Positions 22,995 through 30,165 of a stretch of DNA of 45,939 bases are shown here, one piece after another. Source of the stretch: Pseudomonas sp. AFG_SD02_1510_Pfu_092 (GTDB lineage: Bacteria > Pseudomonadota > Gammaproteobacteria > Pseudomonadales > Pseudomonadaceae); NCBI RefSeq assembly GCF_003331055.1, contig NZ_PUQD01000044.1, forward strand, positions 1 to 45,939, given 5' to 3'. The notes below the pieces were generated by a model that did no database searches, was not told the DNA's origin, and worked only from the letters and a program-made list of their open reading frames with translations. Made by a program: the position numbers and the translations under genes. Every line of letters begins with the position of its first letter. Within the stretch, counting starts at the first letter, position 1.

Positions 22995-23851
22995 GCCAGA
23001 CAGCCTTGGCATTGGTCGATTACCCAGGCGGCGAAGCGCTGGCGCTTGCCGCCGTCTTCCAGCGGCTGCGGGCTGAGCAGGTGGTAGGCCGAGCCGTCGC
23101 GCAGAAAGCCGAACGGCGCCTGCAGCTGCCCGCTGTCGAGTTCGTCACGCACCATCAGGGCTGAGGCCATGGCCAGGCCCAGGCCGGCGCTGGCAGCCTG
23201 GATCGACAGGTAGAAATGCTCATAGTCGCTGCGCTCGGTGTGCCGAAGCTGCTCGCCGCGCAGGCGCAACCAGGTCGGCCAGGCGCTGGGGCGGGTGGTG
23301 CTGTGCAGCAGGCGTTGGCCTTCGATAAGGGGCAGCGAGGCGGGGTGGCACACCGGGCCGATCCACTCGTCACAGATCAGTTGGCTGTACAGCTGTTGGT
23401 CCCAATGGAAGTCGTCGCGGCGAATTGCCAGGTCGACCCCGCTGCGGGTGAAGTCCAGTGGCCCGCCTGCGGCAACCAGGTGCAGCTGCAAGTCGGGGTG
23501 GGCGGCATGGAAGCCGGGCAGGCGCGGGATCAGCCAGCGCATGGCGATGGTCGGTTCGCACGACAGCACCAGCACATTGTCGCGGGCCTGTTGCTGCAAG
23601 CGCTGTACGGCGCCTTCGAGCTGCTCGAAGATTGCCTGGGTGGTGCCCTGCAGGGCACGCCCGGCGGGAGTGAGGAAAATGGCCCGGTTGCGCCGCTCAA
23701 ACAGCTCTATGCCAAGGCTTTCTTCAAGCAGGCGGACCTGGCGGCTGACGGCGCCATGGGTGACATGCAGGTGCTCGGCGGCGCGCACGAAGCTCTCGGT
23801 TGTGGCGGCGATGTCGAAGTAGCGGAAGGCGTTGAGTGGGGGCAGCTTCAT
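22934..23851 (-). CDS. LysR-family transcriptional regulator (GcvA-like)
   Basis: A 305-residue LysR regulator. The winged helix-turn-helix is at about 1-60 (PPLNAFRYFDIAATTESF, HVTHGAVSRQVRLLEE) and the effector domain from about 90 (LVLSCEPTIAMRWLIPRLP, GVDLAIRRDDFHW), with the pattern of the GcvA/AmpR subgroup. ATG 23851 gives the normal N-terminus; the frame stays open upstream but without homology. It diverges from the LysE-type exporter gene with 238 bp between them that hold two perfect palindromes (23995-24004, 24009-24022), so regulation of that gene is the natural guess. The coding end overlaps the M15 gene by 61 bp. Confidence 0.93.
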   Translation of the reverse strand: MKLPPLNAFRYFDIAATTESFVRAAEHLHVTHGAVSRQVRLLEESLGIELFERRNRAIFLTPAGRALQGTTQAIFEQLEGAVQRLQQQARDNVLVLSCEPTIAMRWLIPRLPGFHAAHPDLQLHLVAAGGPLDFTRSGVDLAIRRDDFHWDQQLYSQLICDEWIGPVCHPASLPLIEGQRLLHSTTRPSAWPTWLRLRGEQLRHTERSDYEHFYLSIQAASAGLGLAMASALMVRDELDSGQLQAPFGFLRDGSAYHLLSPQPLEDGGKRQRFAAWVIDQCQGCLAQLGLVQNDEAERPSPPQVR

Positions 23852-23871
23852 GGTGTTCCTGTTTGCCTGTA

Positions 23872-23964
23872 CTGGCCTCTTCGCGGGTAAACCCGCTCCC
23901 ACAAGGCCCCCATCGACCCTGAAAGCGGTGCTGTACCTGTGGCAGCGGGTTAAAGGGCCGGTGC
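23872..23964. repeat. REP inverted pair, right unit decayed
   Basis: CTGGCCTCTTCGCGGGTAAA plus CCCGCTCCCAC, and a decayed partner CTGTGGCAGCGGGTTAAAGG plus GCCGG. Within the 5' region of the LysR gene, which is unusual for REPs, normally found at 3' ends. Confidence 0.8.
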
Positions 23965-23994
23965 AGGCGTGAATGATCAGTGAGAAAAGCTAGC

Positions 23995-24022
23995 AGATAT
24001 ATCTCACAATAAATCGATTTAT
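23995..24022. promoter_or_regulatory. Two palindromes between the LysR and LysE genes
   Basis: AGATATATCT (23995-24004) and ATAAATCGATTTAT (24009-24022) are both perfect palindromes in an AT-rich island. The second touches a candidate -35 of the exporter gene. Good candidates for LysR binding sites. Confidence 0.5.
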
Positions 24023-24046
24023 CCTCGTTTGTAAGCTCTCGATAAT
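24018..24046 (+). promoter_or_regulatory. Candidate promoter of the LysE-type exporter gene
   Basis: TTTATC (24018-24023), 17-bp spacer, GATAAT (24041-24046); the ATG is 44 bp further on. Good -10, modest -35, as expected of an activator-dependent promoter. Confidence 0.5.
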
Positions 24047-24089
24047 CAGCGCATCCGTGCATTTCCATCGCCTATCGAGAAATCCCACC

Positions 24090-24704
24090 ATGACCGAACT
24101 CATCGCCGTCGCCGTGTTCACCCTGCTCGCCGTCATCAGCCCGGGTGCCGATTTCGCCATGGTCACCCGCAGCAGTTATGCACAGGGTCGCAAGGCCGGC
24201 TTGGCCGCCGCCGCAGGCATTGCCCTGGGGGTGCAGGTGCATGTCCTGTACACGGTGCTGGGGATCGCGCTGATCATCAGCAAGAGCCCGACCCTGTTCC
24301 TGAGTATGAAAGTGCTGGGCGCGGGTTACCTGATCTACCTCGGCTACCAGTCACTGACCAACACCCGGCGCTTCAGCCTGGACGAAGGCGGCAGCGGCGC
24401 TATCAGCGTGACGCAAGCCCTGCGCAGCGGCTTTCTGAGCAATGCCCTCAACCCCAAGACCATGCTGTTCGTGATCAGCGCCTACACCCAGGTCGTTCAG
24501 CCTGGCAGCGCGCTGGCGCGGGACTTCGCCTATGGCGGGTTCATGTCGTTTGCCCACTGGGCCTGGTTCAGCCTGGTAGCGGTGTTCTTTTCCAGCGCGG
24601 CGCTGCGCAAGGCGATGCTGGCAAGGCAGCAGATGGTCGACCGGGTGATCGGTGTGGCACTGATTGGCCTGGGTGTGGCTGTAGCGCTCGCCGGGGTGAA
24701 ATGA
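24090..24704 (+). CDS. LysE/RhtB-family amino-acid exporter
   Basis: A 204-residue inner-membrane protein with about six hydrophobic segments and the LysE/RhtB landmarks ISPGADFAMVTRSS (about 16-29), AAGIALGVQVH, GAGYLIYLGYQSL and FLSNALNPKTMLFV. Such proteins export amino acids such as lysine, threonine or homoserine lactone; the substrate cannot be read here. Divergent from a LysR regulator, the usual arrangement. ATG 24090 is chosen because TM1 starts directly after it; the Shine-Dalgarno is poor (CGAGAAATCCC). Confidence 0.92.
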   Translation: MTELIAVAVFTLLAVISPGADFAMVTRSSYAQGRKAGLAAAAGIALGVQVHVLYTVLGIALIISKSPTLFLSMKVLGAGYLIYLGYQSLTNTRRFSLDEGGSGAISVTQALRSGFLSNALNPKTMLFVISAYTQVVQPGSALARDFAYGGFMSFAHWAWFSLVAVFFSSAALRKAMLARQQMVDRVIGVALIGLGVAVALAGVK

Positions 24705-24733
24705 GGAGGAGGGGTTTTCTGCAGGCAAAGAAA

Positions 24734-24759
24734 AAGGGCTTACCTTGCGGTAAGCCCTT
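24734..24759 (-). terminator. Terminator of the tRNA-Met gene
   Basis: AAGGGCTTAC CGCAAG GTAAGCCCTT, a perfect 10-bp stem, followed on the minus strand by TTTCTTTGCC. It lies between the convergent exporter and tRNA genes and may stop transcription from both sides, although the plus-strand tail is poor in T. Confidence 0.85.
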
Positions 24760-24768
24760 CGTCTTGTT

Positions 24769-24845
24769 TGGTGGCTACACAGGGACTTGAACCCCGGACC
24801 CCAGCATTATGAATGCTATGCTCTAACCAACTGAGCTATGTAGCC
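24769..24845 (-). tRNA. tRNA-Met (CAT), elongator
   Basis: 77 nt on the minus strand, beginning GGCTACATAGCTCAGTTGG and ending GTGTAGCCACCA with the CCA encoded. Acceptor stem GGCTACA/TGTAGCC, D arm AGCTCAGTTGGTTAGAGC, anticodon loop TTCATAA (anticodon CAT at 24809-24811), T loop TTCAAGT. The overall sequence resembles elongator tRNA-Met of E. coli; the initiator (no standard first pair) and the Ile2 type with GGCCCCT stem are excluded. Confidence 0.96.
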
Positions 24846-25012
24846 GATGGCGCGCATTATTCTCTTGAACGGCCCCCCTGTCAACACTCATTTCAAAAAA
24901 AATTTGCACGCTTTCAAAAACTTAGCGGCCAGGCCCGGTTTCAGCGCACTGCAGGCTGTTGCGACGGGGTTGAGCCGGCCAATAAAAAAGGTAGCTATGT
25001 ATCTATTTCTTT

Positions 25013-25025
25013 TCCGATAATCGGA
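25013..25025. promoter_or_regulatory. Perfect palindrome ahead of the fsr-like gene
   Basis: TCCGAT A ATCGGA, 29 bp upstream of the ATG, just before the Shine-Dalgarno. It could be a repressor operator or a hairpin at the start of the transcript. Confidence 0.35.
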
Positions 25026-25054
25026 TCCCGAACCGAGGACGGAGATTCTGGCTC

Positions 25055-26272
25055 ATGGCTATCAGTAGTAGCGCCTCCGAGGCGTCCACCGGCACGGCGG
25101 CCAGCCAAGCCACGCCGCTGGTGATGCGTATCATCGGCTTCTGCGCCCTGGCGCACCTGATCAATGACCTGATCCAGTCGGTGCTGCCGGCGATCTACCC
25201 GATGCTCAAGGCCAACTACGACCTGAGTTTCACCCAGATCGGCATGATCACCCTGACCTACCAGATCACCGCTTCGCTGCTGCAGCCTTGGGTTGGTTTC
25301 TTCACCGACCGCCGGCCGGCACCGAACCTGCTGCCGCTGGGCACCCTGTGCACATTGCTGGGCATCGTGATGCTGGCCTTCGTCGGCAGTTTCCCGATGA
25401 TCCTGCTGGCCTCGGCGCTGGTGGGGATCGGCTCGTCGACCTTCCACCCGGAGACCTCACGTATCGCGCGCCTGGCCTCGGGCGGGCGTTTCGGCCTGGC
25501 CCAGTCCACGTTCCAGGTCGGCGGCAACACCGGTTCCGCCCTTGGGCCACTGCTGGCGGCGGCCATCGTCATTCCGTTCGGCCAGGGCCACGTGGCCTGG
25601 TTCGGCCTGGCCGCACTGTTTTTCCTCGGCGTCACCTTGATGCTGCGCGCTTGGTACAAGGAGCACCTCAACCAGGCCAAGGCGCGCAAGGCGGTGCAGG
25701 CGACCCATGGTATTTCCCGCGGGCGGGTGATCGCGGCGCTGATCGTGCTGGGCCTGCTGGTGTTCTCCAAGTATTTCTACATGGCCAGCTTCACCAGTTA
25801 CTTCACCTTCTACCTGATCGAGAAGTTCGAGGTGTCGGTGGCCAGCTCGCAGTTGCACCTGTTCCTGTTCCTCGGTGCGGTGGCGGCGGGTACCTTCTTT
25901 GGCGGGCCGATCGGTGACCGCATCGGGCGCAAGGCAGTCATCTGGTTCTCGATCCTCGGCGTGGCGCCGTTCACCCTGGCGCTGCCGTATGCCGACCTGT
26001 TCTGGACCACGGTATTGAGCGTGGTGATCGGCTTTATCCTGGCCTCGGCGTTTTCCGCGATCGTGGTCTATGCGCAGGAACTGGTGCCGGGCAGTGTGGG
26101 CATGATCGCCGGGATCTTCTTCGGCCTGATGTTCGGCTTCGGCGGCATCGGCGCGGCACTGCTGGGGTATGTGGCGGACCTGCGCGGCATCGAGTATGTG
26201 TATGGGGTGTGTTCGTTCCTGCCACTGTTCGGGTTGCTGGCGGTGTTCTTGCCGAGTACCGGCAAGCGCTGA
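25055..26272 (+). CDS. fsr: Fosmidomycin-resistance (Fsr)-type MFS transporter
   Basis: A 405-residue major facilitator protein with 12 predicted spans. Landmarks of the Fsr group: AHLINDLIQSVLPAIYPMLK (about 33-52), the cytoplasmic loop motif GFFTDRRPAP, FHPETSRIARLASGGRFGLAQS and FQVGGNTGSALGP. In E. coli Fsr exports fosmidomycin; the natural substrate is unknown. The N-terminal 22 residues are Ser/Ala/Thr-rich and cytoplasmic. The start has GGACGGAG ahead. Alone on its strand segment with a palindrome upstream. Confidence 0.92.
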   Translation: MAISSSASEASTGTAASQATPLVMRIIGFCALAHLINDLIQSVLPAIYPMLKANYDLSFTQIGMITLTYQITASLLQPWVGFFTDRRPAPNLLPLGTLCTLLGIVMLAFVGSFPMILLASALVGIGSSTFHPETSRIARLASGGRFGLAQSTFQVGGNTGSALGPLLAAAIVIPFGQGHVAWFGLAALFFLGVTLMLRAWYKEHLNQAKARKAVQATHGISRGRVIAALIVLGLLVFSKYFYMASFTSYFTFYLIEKFEVSVASSQLHLFLFLGAVAAGTFFGGPIGDRIGRKAVIWFSILGVAPFTLALPYADLFWTTVLSVVIGFILASAFSAIVVYAQELVPGSVGMIAGIFFGLMFGFGGIGAALLGYVADLRGIEYVYGVCSFLPLFGLLAVFLPSTGKR

Positions 26273-26307
26273 GCGTGCCGGGGGCTGCACAGCAGCGGCC
26301 CCCACGA

Positions 26308-26336
26308 TTGACGCCCTGACACCCTTGGCCTAGAGT
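26308..26336 (+). promoter_or_regulatory. Sigma-70 promoter for the leader ORF and MFS gene
   Basis: TTGACG (26308-26313), 17-bp spacer, TAGAGT (26331-26336). Transcription would begin near 26343, about 33 nt before the leader ORF and 254 nt before the MFS gene, giving an unusually long leader. Confidence 0.65.
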
Positions 26337-26375
26337 GCCGCCTCTTTCCCGACCACCTGCGTAGTAGCCAAAGCA

Positions 26376-26513
26376 ATGCGCCGTAACCAGTCCCTGCCAC
26401 ACGCCCGCCAGCCTGCCTTGCAGGCCCTGCGCCGTGCGTGGCCGAGCGACACGGTGCTCAAGCGCCGGCGCAGCGTGCTGTTCGCCTTCACCTTCTCGCC
26501 ACACCTCGCCTGA
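26376..26513 (+). CDS. Predicted leader peptide ORF (45 residues)
   Basis: ATG to TGA, 45 codons, reading MRRNQSLPHARQPALQALRR at the start, then AWPSDTVLKRRRSVLFAF and TFSPHLA. It is rich in Arg (10) and has Pro and Leu, no signal peptide or recognisable domain. A good promoter lies 40 bp ahead; the Shine-Dalgarno is weak. Codons 14-16 contain CCTTGCA (26416-26422), the exact complement of TGCAAGG at the Shine-Dalgarno of the downstream MFS gene (26582-26588). A strong hairpin (26535-26557) follows the stop. This looks like a translation-controlled leader, but it could also be a chance frame. Confidence 0.4.
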   Translation: MRRNQSLPHARQPALQALRRAWPSDTVLKRRRSVLFAFTFSPHLA

Positions 26514-26534
26514 ACTGATCTGCGCTTTTGCGTC

Positions 26535-26557
26535 GCGCGCCGCCCTGGCGTGCGCGC
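26535..26557 (+). promoter_or_regulatory. Stable hairpin in the MFS leader
   Basis: GCGCGC CGCCCTGGCGT GCGCGC: a 6-bp GC stem that can extend by GCC/GGC inside. It lies between the leader ORF stop (26513) and the MFS Shine-Dalgarno (26585). There is no T tract, so it is not a simple terminator. Confidence 0.5.
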
Positions 26558-26596
26558 CTGTGTTTGCACGTCTTTTCGGTTTGCAAGGAGTGGTAC

Positions 26597-27754
26597 ATGA
26601 ACATGCGTTTGCTGGCGGGCCTGTTGTTCGCCGTTTCGGTCGTGGGTTTCAGCCTGGGCGCCAGCCTGCCGCTGGTGTCGTTGCGTCTGCATGAAGCCGG
26701 GGCCGGCACCCTGGAAATCGGCATCATCTCGGCTATTCCGGCGGCGGGCATGATGCTTTCGGCATTCCTGGTCGAAGCGTGTTGCCGCCACCTCACCCGG
26801 CGCACCATCTACCTGCTGTGCTTCAGCCTGTGCACGCTCAGCATCGCCTTGCTCGAGTCGGCGTTCGGCTCGCTGTGGCTGTTGGCCCTGTTGCGCCTGG
26901 GCCTGGGGCTGGGCATGGGCATCGCCATCATTCTTGGCGAGTCGTGGGTCAACGAACTGTGCCCGGAGCACAACCGTGGCAAGATCATGGCCCTGTACGC
27001 CACCAGCTTCACCGGCTTCCAGGTGCTTGGCCCGGCCATGCTGGCGCTGCTGGGGGCCGACAGCCCGTGGATCACCGGCGTGGTCACCGGCTGCTATGGC
27101 CTGGCACTGCTGTGCATCGTGCTGACCGTGCCCAACGACCATGTCGAGCATGCGGAGGGCGAGAAGAGCTTCGGCCTGGCCGGGTTCTTCCGCGTGGCGC
27201 CGGCGTTGTGCGTGGCGGTGCTGTTCTTCTCGTTCTTCGATGCCGTGGTGCTGTCGCTGCTGCCGGTGTATGCCACCAGCCATGGTTTTGCCGTGGGCGT
27301 GGCGGCGCTGATGGTGACCGTGGTGTTTGCCGGCGACATGCTGTTCCAGTTGCCGCTGGGCTGGTTGGCCGACCGGGTGGAACGTACCGGGCTGCACCTG
27401 GTGTGTGGGCTGGTGGCCATGTCGATCGGTATCGGCCTGCCCTGGCTGCTGAACATGACCTGGTTGTTGTGGCCACTGCTGGTGCTGCTGGGGGCCGTGG
27501 CCGGCGGCATCTACACCTTGGCGCTGGTGCTGATCGGGCAGCGTTTCAAGGGCCAGGACCTGGTCACCGCCAACGCCAGCGTGGGCTTGCTGTGGGGCGT
27601 AGGCAGCCTGATCGGGCCGCTGCTGAGCGGTGCGGCGATGAATGTCGCGCCGCATGGCCTGCCCATGGCACTGGCGCTGATGGCCGGGTTGTTCGTGTGC
27701 TTTGCCCGGCAGTCGTATCGGGCTGCCGGGCGTTTGCGAGCGTTGGCCGACTGA
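26597..27754 (+). CDS. YcaD-like MFS transporter
   Basis: A 385-residue major facilitator protein with 12 predicted spans, starting NMRLLAGLLFAVSVVGFSLG. GESWVNELCPEHNRGKIMAL (about 115-134) is the marker of the YcaD-like group, whose members have ESW-x-N and NRG-x-x-x-A-x-Y at this place. The start has AAGGAG 6 nt ahead. Substrate unknown; members of this group are poorly studied. Preceded by a long leader with a possible regulatory ORF. Convergent with fecR, only 5 bp between the stops. Confidence 0.88.
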   Translation: MNMRLLAGLLFAVSVVGFSLGASLPLVSLRLHEAGAGTLEIGIISAIPAAGMMLSAFLVEACCRHLTRRTIYLLCFSLCTLSIALLESAFGSLWLLALLRLGLGLGMGIAIILGESWVNELCPEHNRGKIMALYATSFTGFQVLGPAMLALLGADSPWITGVVTGCYGLALLCIVLTVPNDHVEHAEGEKSFGLAGFFRVAPALCVAVLFFSFFDAVVLSLLPVYATSHGFAVGVAALMVTVVFAGDMLFQLPLGWLADRVERTGLHLVCGLVAMSIGIGLPWLLNMTWLLWPLLVLLGAVAGGIYTLALVLIGQRFKGQDLVTANASVGLLWGVGSLIGPLLSGAAMNVAPHGLPMALALMAGLFVCFARQSYRAAGRLRALAD

Positions 27755-27759
27755 GCCTT

Positions 27760-28716
27760 TCAGGCCGCGCCGATGCTGACCCAGTAGCGCGTGCGGTACT
27801 CGACCCGCACCGGCAAGCTACGGCCGAGCAGGTGCAGGATCTGCCCGGTGTCGGCCAGCTGGTAAGTGCCGGACACCCGCAGGTTCGCCACTGCCGGTGC
27901 ACAGCGCAGCAGGCCGGGACGGTAGCGCGCCAGCTCGGCAACGAACTCGCCCAGCGGCATCTGCTGTACGCTGAGCACGCCCTCGGTCCAGCCCCAGGGA
28001 TCACTGTGCAAGGTCACCGCCCGGGCACTGCCGCTGGCCGCTACCTGCAGGATCTCGCCGGGCAGCACCTGGCGTGGCGAAGCCGACTCGGGGAACAACG
28101 AAACCTCGCCACGGCGCACCGCCAACAACAGGCCCTGGTCGTTCTCGCGCAGCAGCAACTGGCCATTGACCGTGGCCAGCGTGCCGACCCGCGTGCCGAT
28201 GTGGAACGGGCGGTTGTCGTTGGCGTTGCTGTCCAGGCTCACCTCGCCGCGCAGCAATTGCAGGCGGCGCTGCCCGGCGCTGTAGCCGAGGTCGATGGCG
28301 CTGGCGGTATTGAGCTGGATGCGGCTGCCATCGCTGCCTTGCCACTGGCGGCGCTCGCCAACGGCGGTACGGCTGTCGGCCAGCAGTTGCGGCAGGCCCA
28401 ACGGCTCACGCGCGGCCCAGCCCAGGCTGCCGCCGGCAGCCAGCACGGCCAGCAGCTTGAGGTGGTCGCGACGGCTGCTGCGCTGGCGCTGGCTGCCATC
28501 CAGGGTGCGTCGGCTCAGGCCTTTGGGTAGCCCGGCCAGTTCGTCACTGAGCTGGCTGACCCGCTGCCAGGCCAAGGCATTGTGCGGGTGGCTGGCCAGC
28601 CACTGCTGGAACTGTTGTTCGGTGTGCGGGCCGGGGCGGTCAAAGCGCAGCTTTACCAGCCAGTCGATGGCCTGATCGACCTGCGCCTGCGCGGGCGCGC
28701 TGTCAGGCGTCGGCAT
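27760..28716 (-). CDS. FecR-family anti-sigma regulator
   Basis: A 318-residue membrane regulator of the FecR type. Residues about 12-55 form the DUF4880/FecR_N domain that binds the sigma factor (VDQAIDWLVKLRFDRPGPHT, NALAWQRV). A twin arginine (SSRRDHLKLL) followed by one hydrophobic segment ends near residue 97; FecR proteins are reported to use Tat for their periplasmic part. The periplasmic region has the FecR core WQGSDGSRIQLNTASAID and LLRGEVSL; then a secretin/STN-like end (VANLRVSGTYQLADTGQIL) that would contact the TonB-dependent receptor. Start 28716 overlaps the sigma gene by 14 bp. No receptor gene follows; the next gene is a convergent MFS transporter. Confidence 0.92.
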   Translation of the reverse strand: MPTPDSAPAQAQVDQAIDWLVKLRFDRPGPHTEQQFQQWLASHPHNALAWQRVSQLSDELAGLPKGLSRRTLDGSQRQRSSRRDHLKLLAVLAAGGSLGWAAREPLGLPQLLADSRTAVGERRQWQGSDGSRIQLNTASAIDLGYSAGQRRLQLLRGEVSLDSNANDNRPFHIGTRVGTLATVNGQLLLRENDQGLLLAVRRGEVSLFPESASPRQVLPGEILQVAASGSARAVTLHSDPWGWTEGVLSVQQMPLGEFVAELARYRPGLLRCAPAVANLRVSGTYQLADTGQILHLLGRSLPVRVEYRTRYWVSIGAA

Positions 28717-29218
28717 AGCGCAACCGGTAGCAGACGCCCAGCGCCTTGGCCAGGTCGCGCTCGACGGTGGCCCGCGACACCCCCAGGTGGCGGGCGATCT
28801 GGACGATGCTCGCACCGTCGAGCTGGGCCAGCAGGAAGGCCTGCCGGGCGCGCGGTTTCAGCTGCTGCAGGGCGCGGTCGAGGCGCTCCAGGGTGTCGAG
28901 GATGACCAGCCGATCTTCCTCGCTGGGCACTTCGCTTTCGGGCAGGTGAGCCAGGCTTTCCAGATAGGCCCGCTCCAGCGCACGGCGGCGGAACTGGTCG
29001 ATCATCAAGCCCCGGGCGATGCTGCTAAGGTAGGCGCGTGGCTCTTTCAGCGGCGACAACGGGTGGGCTCGCAACAGCCGCACGAAGGTATCCTGAGCCA
29101 GGTCGGCGGCGTGCTCGCTGCAGCCGACCCGGCTGCGCAGCCAGCCGCGAAGCCAGCTGTGGTGGGCCTGGTAGAGCAGAGCGACCTCGGTCGGCTTGAG
29201 CGTATCGTTGATCGGCAT
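28703..29218 (-). CDS. FecI-family ECF sigma factor
   Basis: A 171-residue ECF sigma factor. Region 2 reads HSWLRGWLRSRVGCSEHAAD then LAQDTFVRLLRAHP and PRAYLSSIARGLMIDQFRRR (about 18-77). Region 4 has LDGASIVQIARHLGVSRATV (about 130-150) as the helix-turn-helix. It pairs with the overlapping fecR, and such pairs switch on a TonB-dependent iron-siderophore receptor when it binds its ligand. A 6-bp inverted repeat GAATTG TTCT CAATTC (29257-29272), weakly like a Fur box, lies 38 bp upstream. ATG 29218 is the only reasonable start although its Shine-Dalgarno is poor. Confidence 0.94.
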   Translation of the reverse strand: MPINDTLKPTEVALLYQAHHSWLRGWLRSRVGCSEHAADLAQDTFVRLLRAHPLSPLKEPRAYLSSIARGLMIDQFRRRALERAYLESLAHLPESEVPSEEDRLVILDTLERLDRALQQLKPRARQAFLLAQLDGASIVQIARHLGVSRATVERDLAKALGVCYRLRYADA

Positions 29219-29256
29219 CTTGGCGAAGGCCCGCTGCGGTGATTGGTTGCGATTGT

Positions 29257-29272
29257 GAATTGTTCTCAATTC
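29257..29272. promoter_or_regulatory. Inverted repeat upstream of fecI, possible Fur site
   Basis: GAATTG TTCT CAATTC. It agrees with the 19-bp Fur consensus at only about 10 positions, but the core TTCTCA and its place ahead of a fecI gene fit iron control. Confidence 0.4.
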
Positions 29273-29390
29273 TATGCGGGGACGCTGGCGCGGAGCAACG
29301 GTATGCCAGGAATTAGCCGCGCAAGAACCGGCGTTTGCCCGATGAACGGCTGCGCTAAGCTCGTTCTGCAATCGACTTGATGGAGGTGCC

Positions 29391-30017
29391 ATGATGCTGG
29401 CCGACCTTGCGCCTGACGCGTACCACGAAGCCACCGAATACTTGGCGAAGCTCGACCCGGACTGGTCGCGGCACATCGCGGCGACCGGCCCTTGCCTGCA
29501 CCAGGCCACGCCGGGGCGCGAGCCTTACGAAGTGCTGGTGCGGGCGATTGCCTACCAGCAGCTGCATGCGCGGGCCGCCGAGGCCATTCTCGGGCGGCTG
29601 CTGGCGCTGTTTCCGCAGGCGGCGTTCCCGGCGCCGGAGCAGTTGCTGGCGGTTGCACCGGAAACGATGCGTGCCTGTGGTTTTTCCGCGAGCAAGCTGG
29701 CAACTGTTCAAGGCATTGCCCAGGCCCGGCTCGACGGCCTGGTGCCGACCCGGGAAGAGGCGCTGGCGATGGCCGACGAGGCATTGATCGAACGCCTGGT
29801 GGCGCTGCGCGGGGTAGGGCGGTGGACCGTGGAGATGCTGCTGATCTACAGCCTGGCGCGTGCGGATGTGCTGCCGGTGGACGACTTTGGCGTGCGCGAG
29901 GGGTACCGGCGGCTGAAGGGGCTGGACAAGGCGCCGACGCCGGCGCAGATGCGCTCGCTGGGTGGCGGCTGGCGGCCGTACCGCACCGTGGCGGCCTGGT
30001 ACCTGTGGCGGGCCTGA
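29391..30017 (+). CDS. DNA-3-methyladenine glycosylase, short AlkA type
   Basis: A 208-residue HhH-GPD glycosylase that removes alkylated bases. YEVLVRAIAYQQLHARAAEA (about 46-65) is the family opening, LRGVGRWTVEMLLI the helix-hairpin-helix, and LPVDDFGVREG holds the catalytic Asp165. It lacks the N-terminal domain of E. coli AlkA (282 residues) and so resembles the short Mag1/AlkA-II type. Two ATG codons stand in line (29391, 29394); GGAGG fits the second slightly better. Divergent from fecI and 148 bp ahead of ada on the same strand, with a REP pair between, so the two repair genes probably form one alkylation-response unit. Confidence 0.93.
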   Translation: MMLADLAPDAYHEATEYLAKLDPDWSRHIAATGPCLHQATPGREPYEVLVRAIAYQQLHARAAEAILGRLLALFPQAAFPAPEQLLAVAPETMRACGFSASKLATVQGIAQARLDGLVPTREEALAMADEALIERLVALRGVGRWTVEMLLIYSLARADVLPVDDFGVREGYRRLKGLDKAPTPAQMRSLGGGWRPYRTVAAWYLWRA

Positions 30018-30036
30018 GGTGCTTGCAGTGCCTGTA

Positions 30037-30135
30037 CCGGCCCTTTCGCGGGTGAACCCGCTCCCACAGGGATTTGCACAGCCCTGAACGTCTGCACACA
30101 CCTGTGGGAGCGGGTTTACCCGCGAAGAGGCCGGC
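30037..30135. repeat. REP inverted pair
   Basis: CCGGCCCTTTCGCGGGTGAA plus CCCGCTCCCACAGG and a clean inverted partner GTGGGAGCGGGTTTACCCGC plus GAAGAGGCCGG. It lies between the alkA-type gene and ada, where it may lower expression of the second gene. Confidence 0.92.
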
Positions 30136-30165
30136 CCCGGCAACAACCAACCTGGACACTTACCA

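Noticed and set aside
24769..24845. tRNA-Ile2 with a CAT anticodon
   Set aside because: Acceptor and D-arm sequence (GGCTACATAGCTCAGTTGG) follow elongator tRNA-Met and not the GGCCCCT type of tRNA-Ile2.
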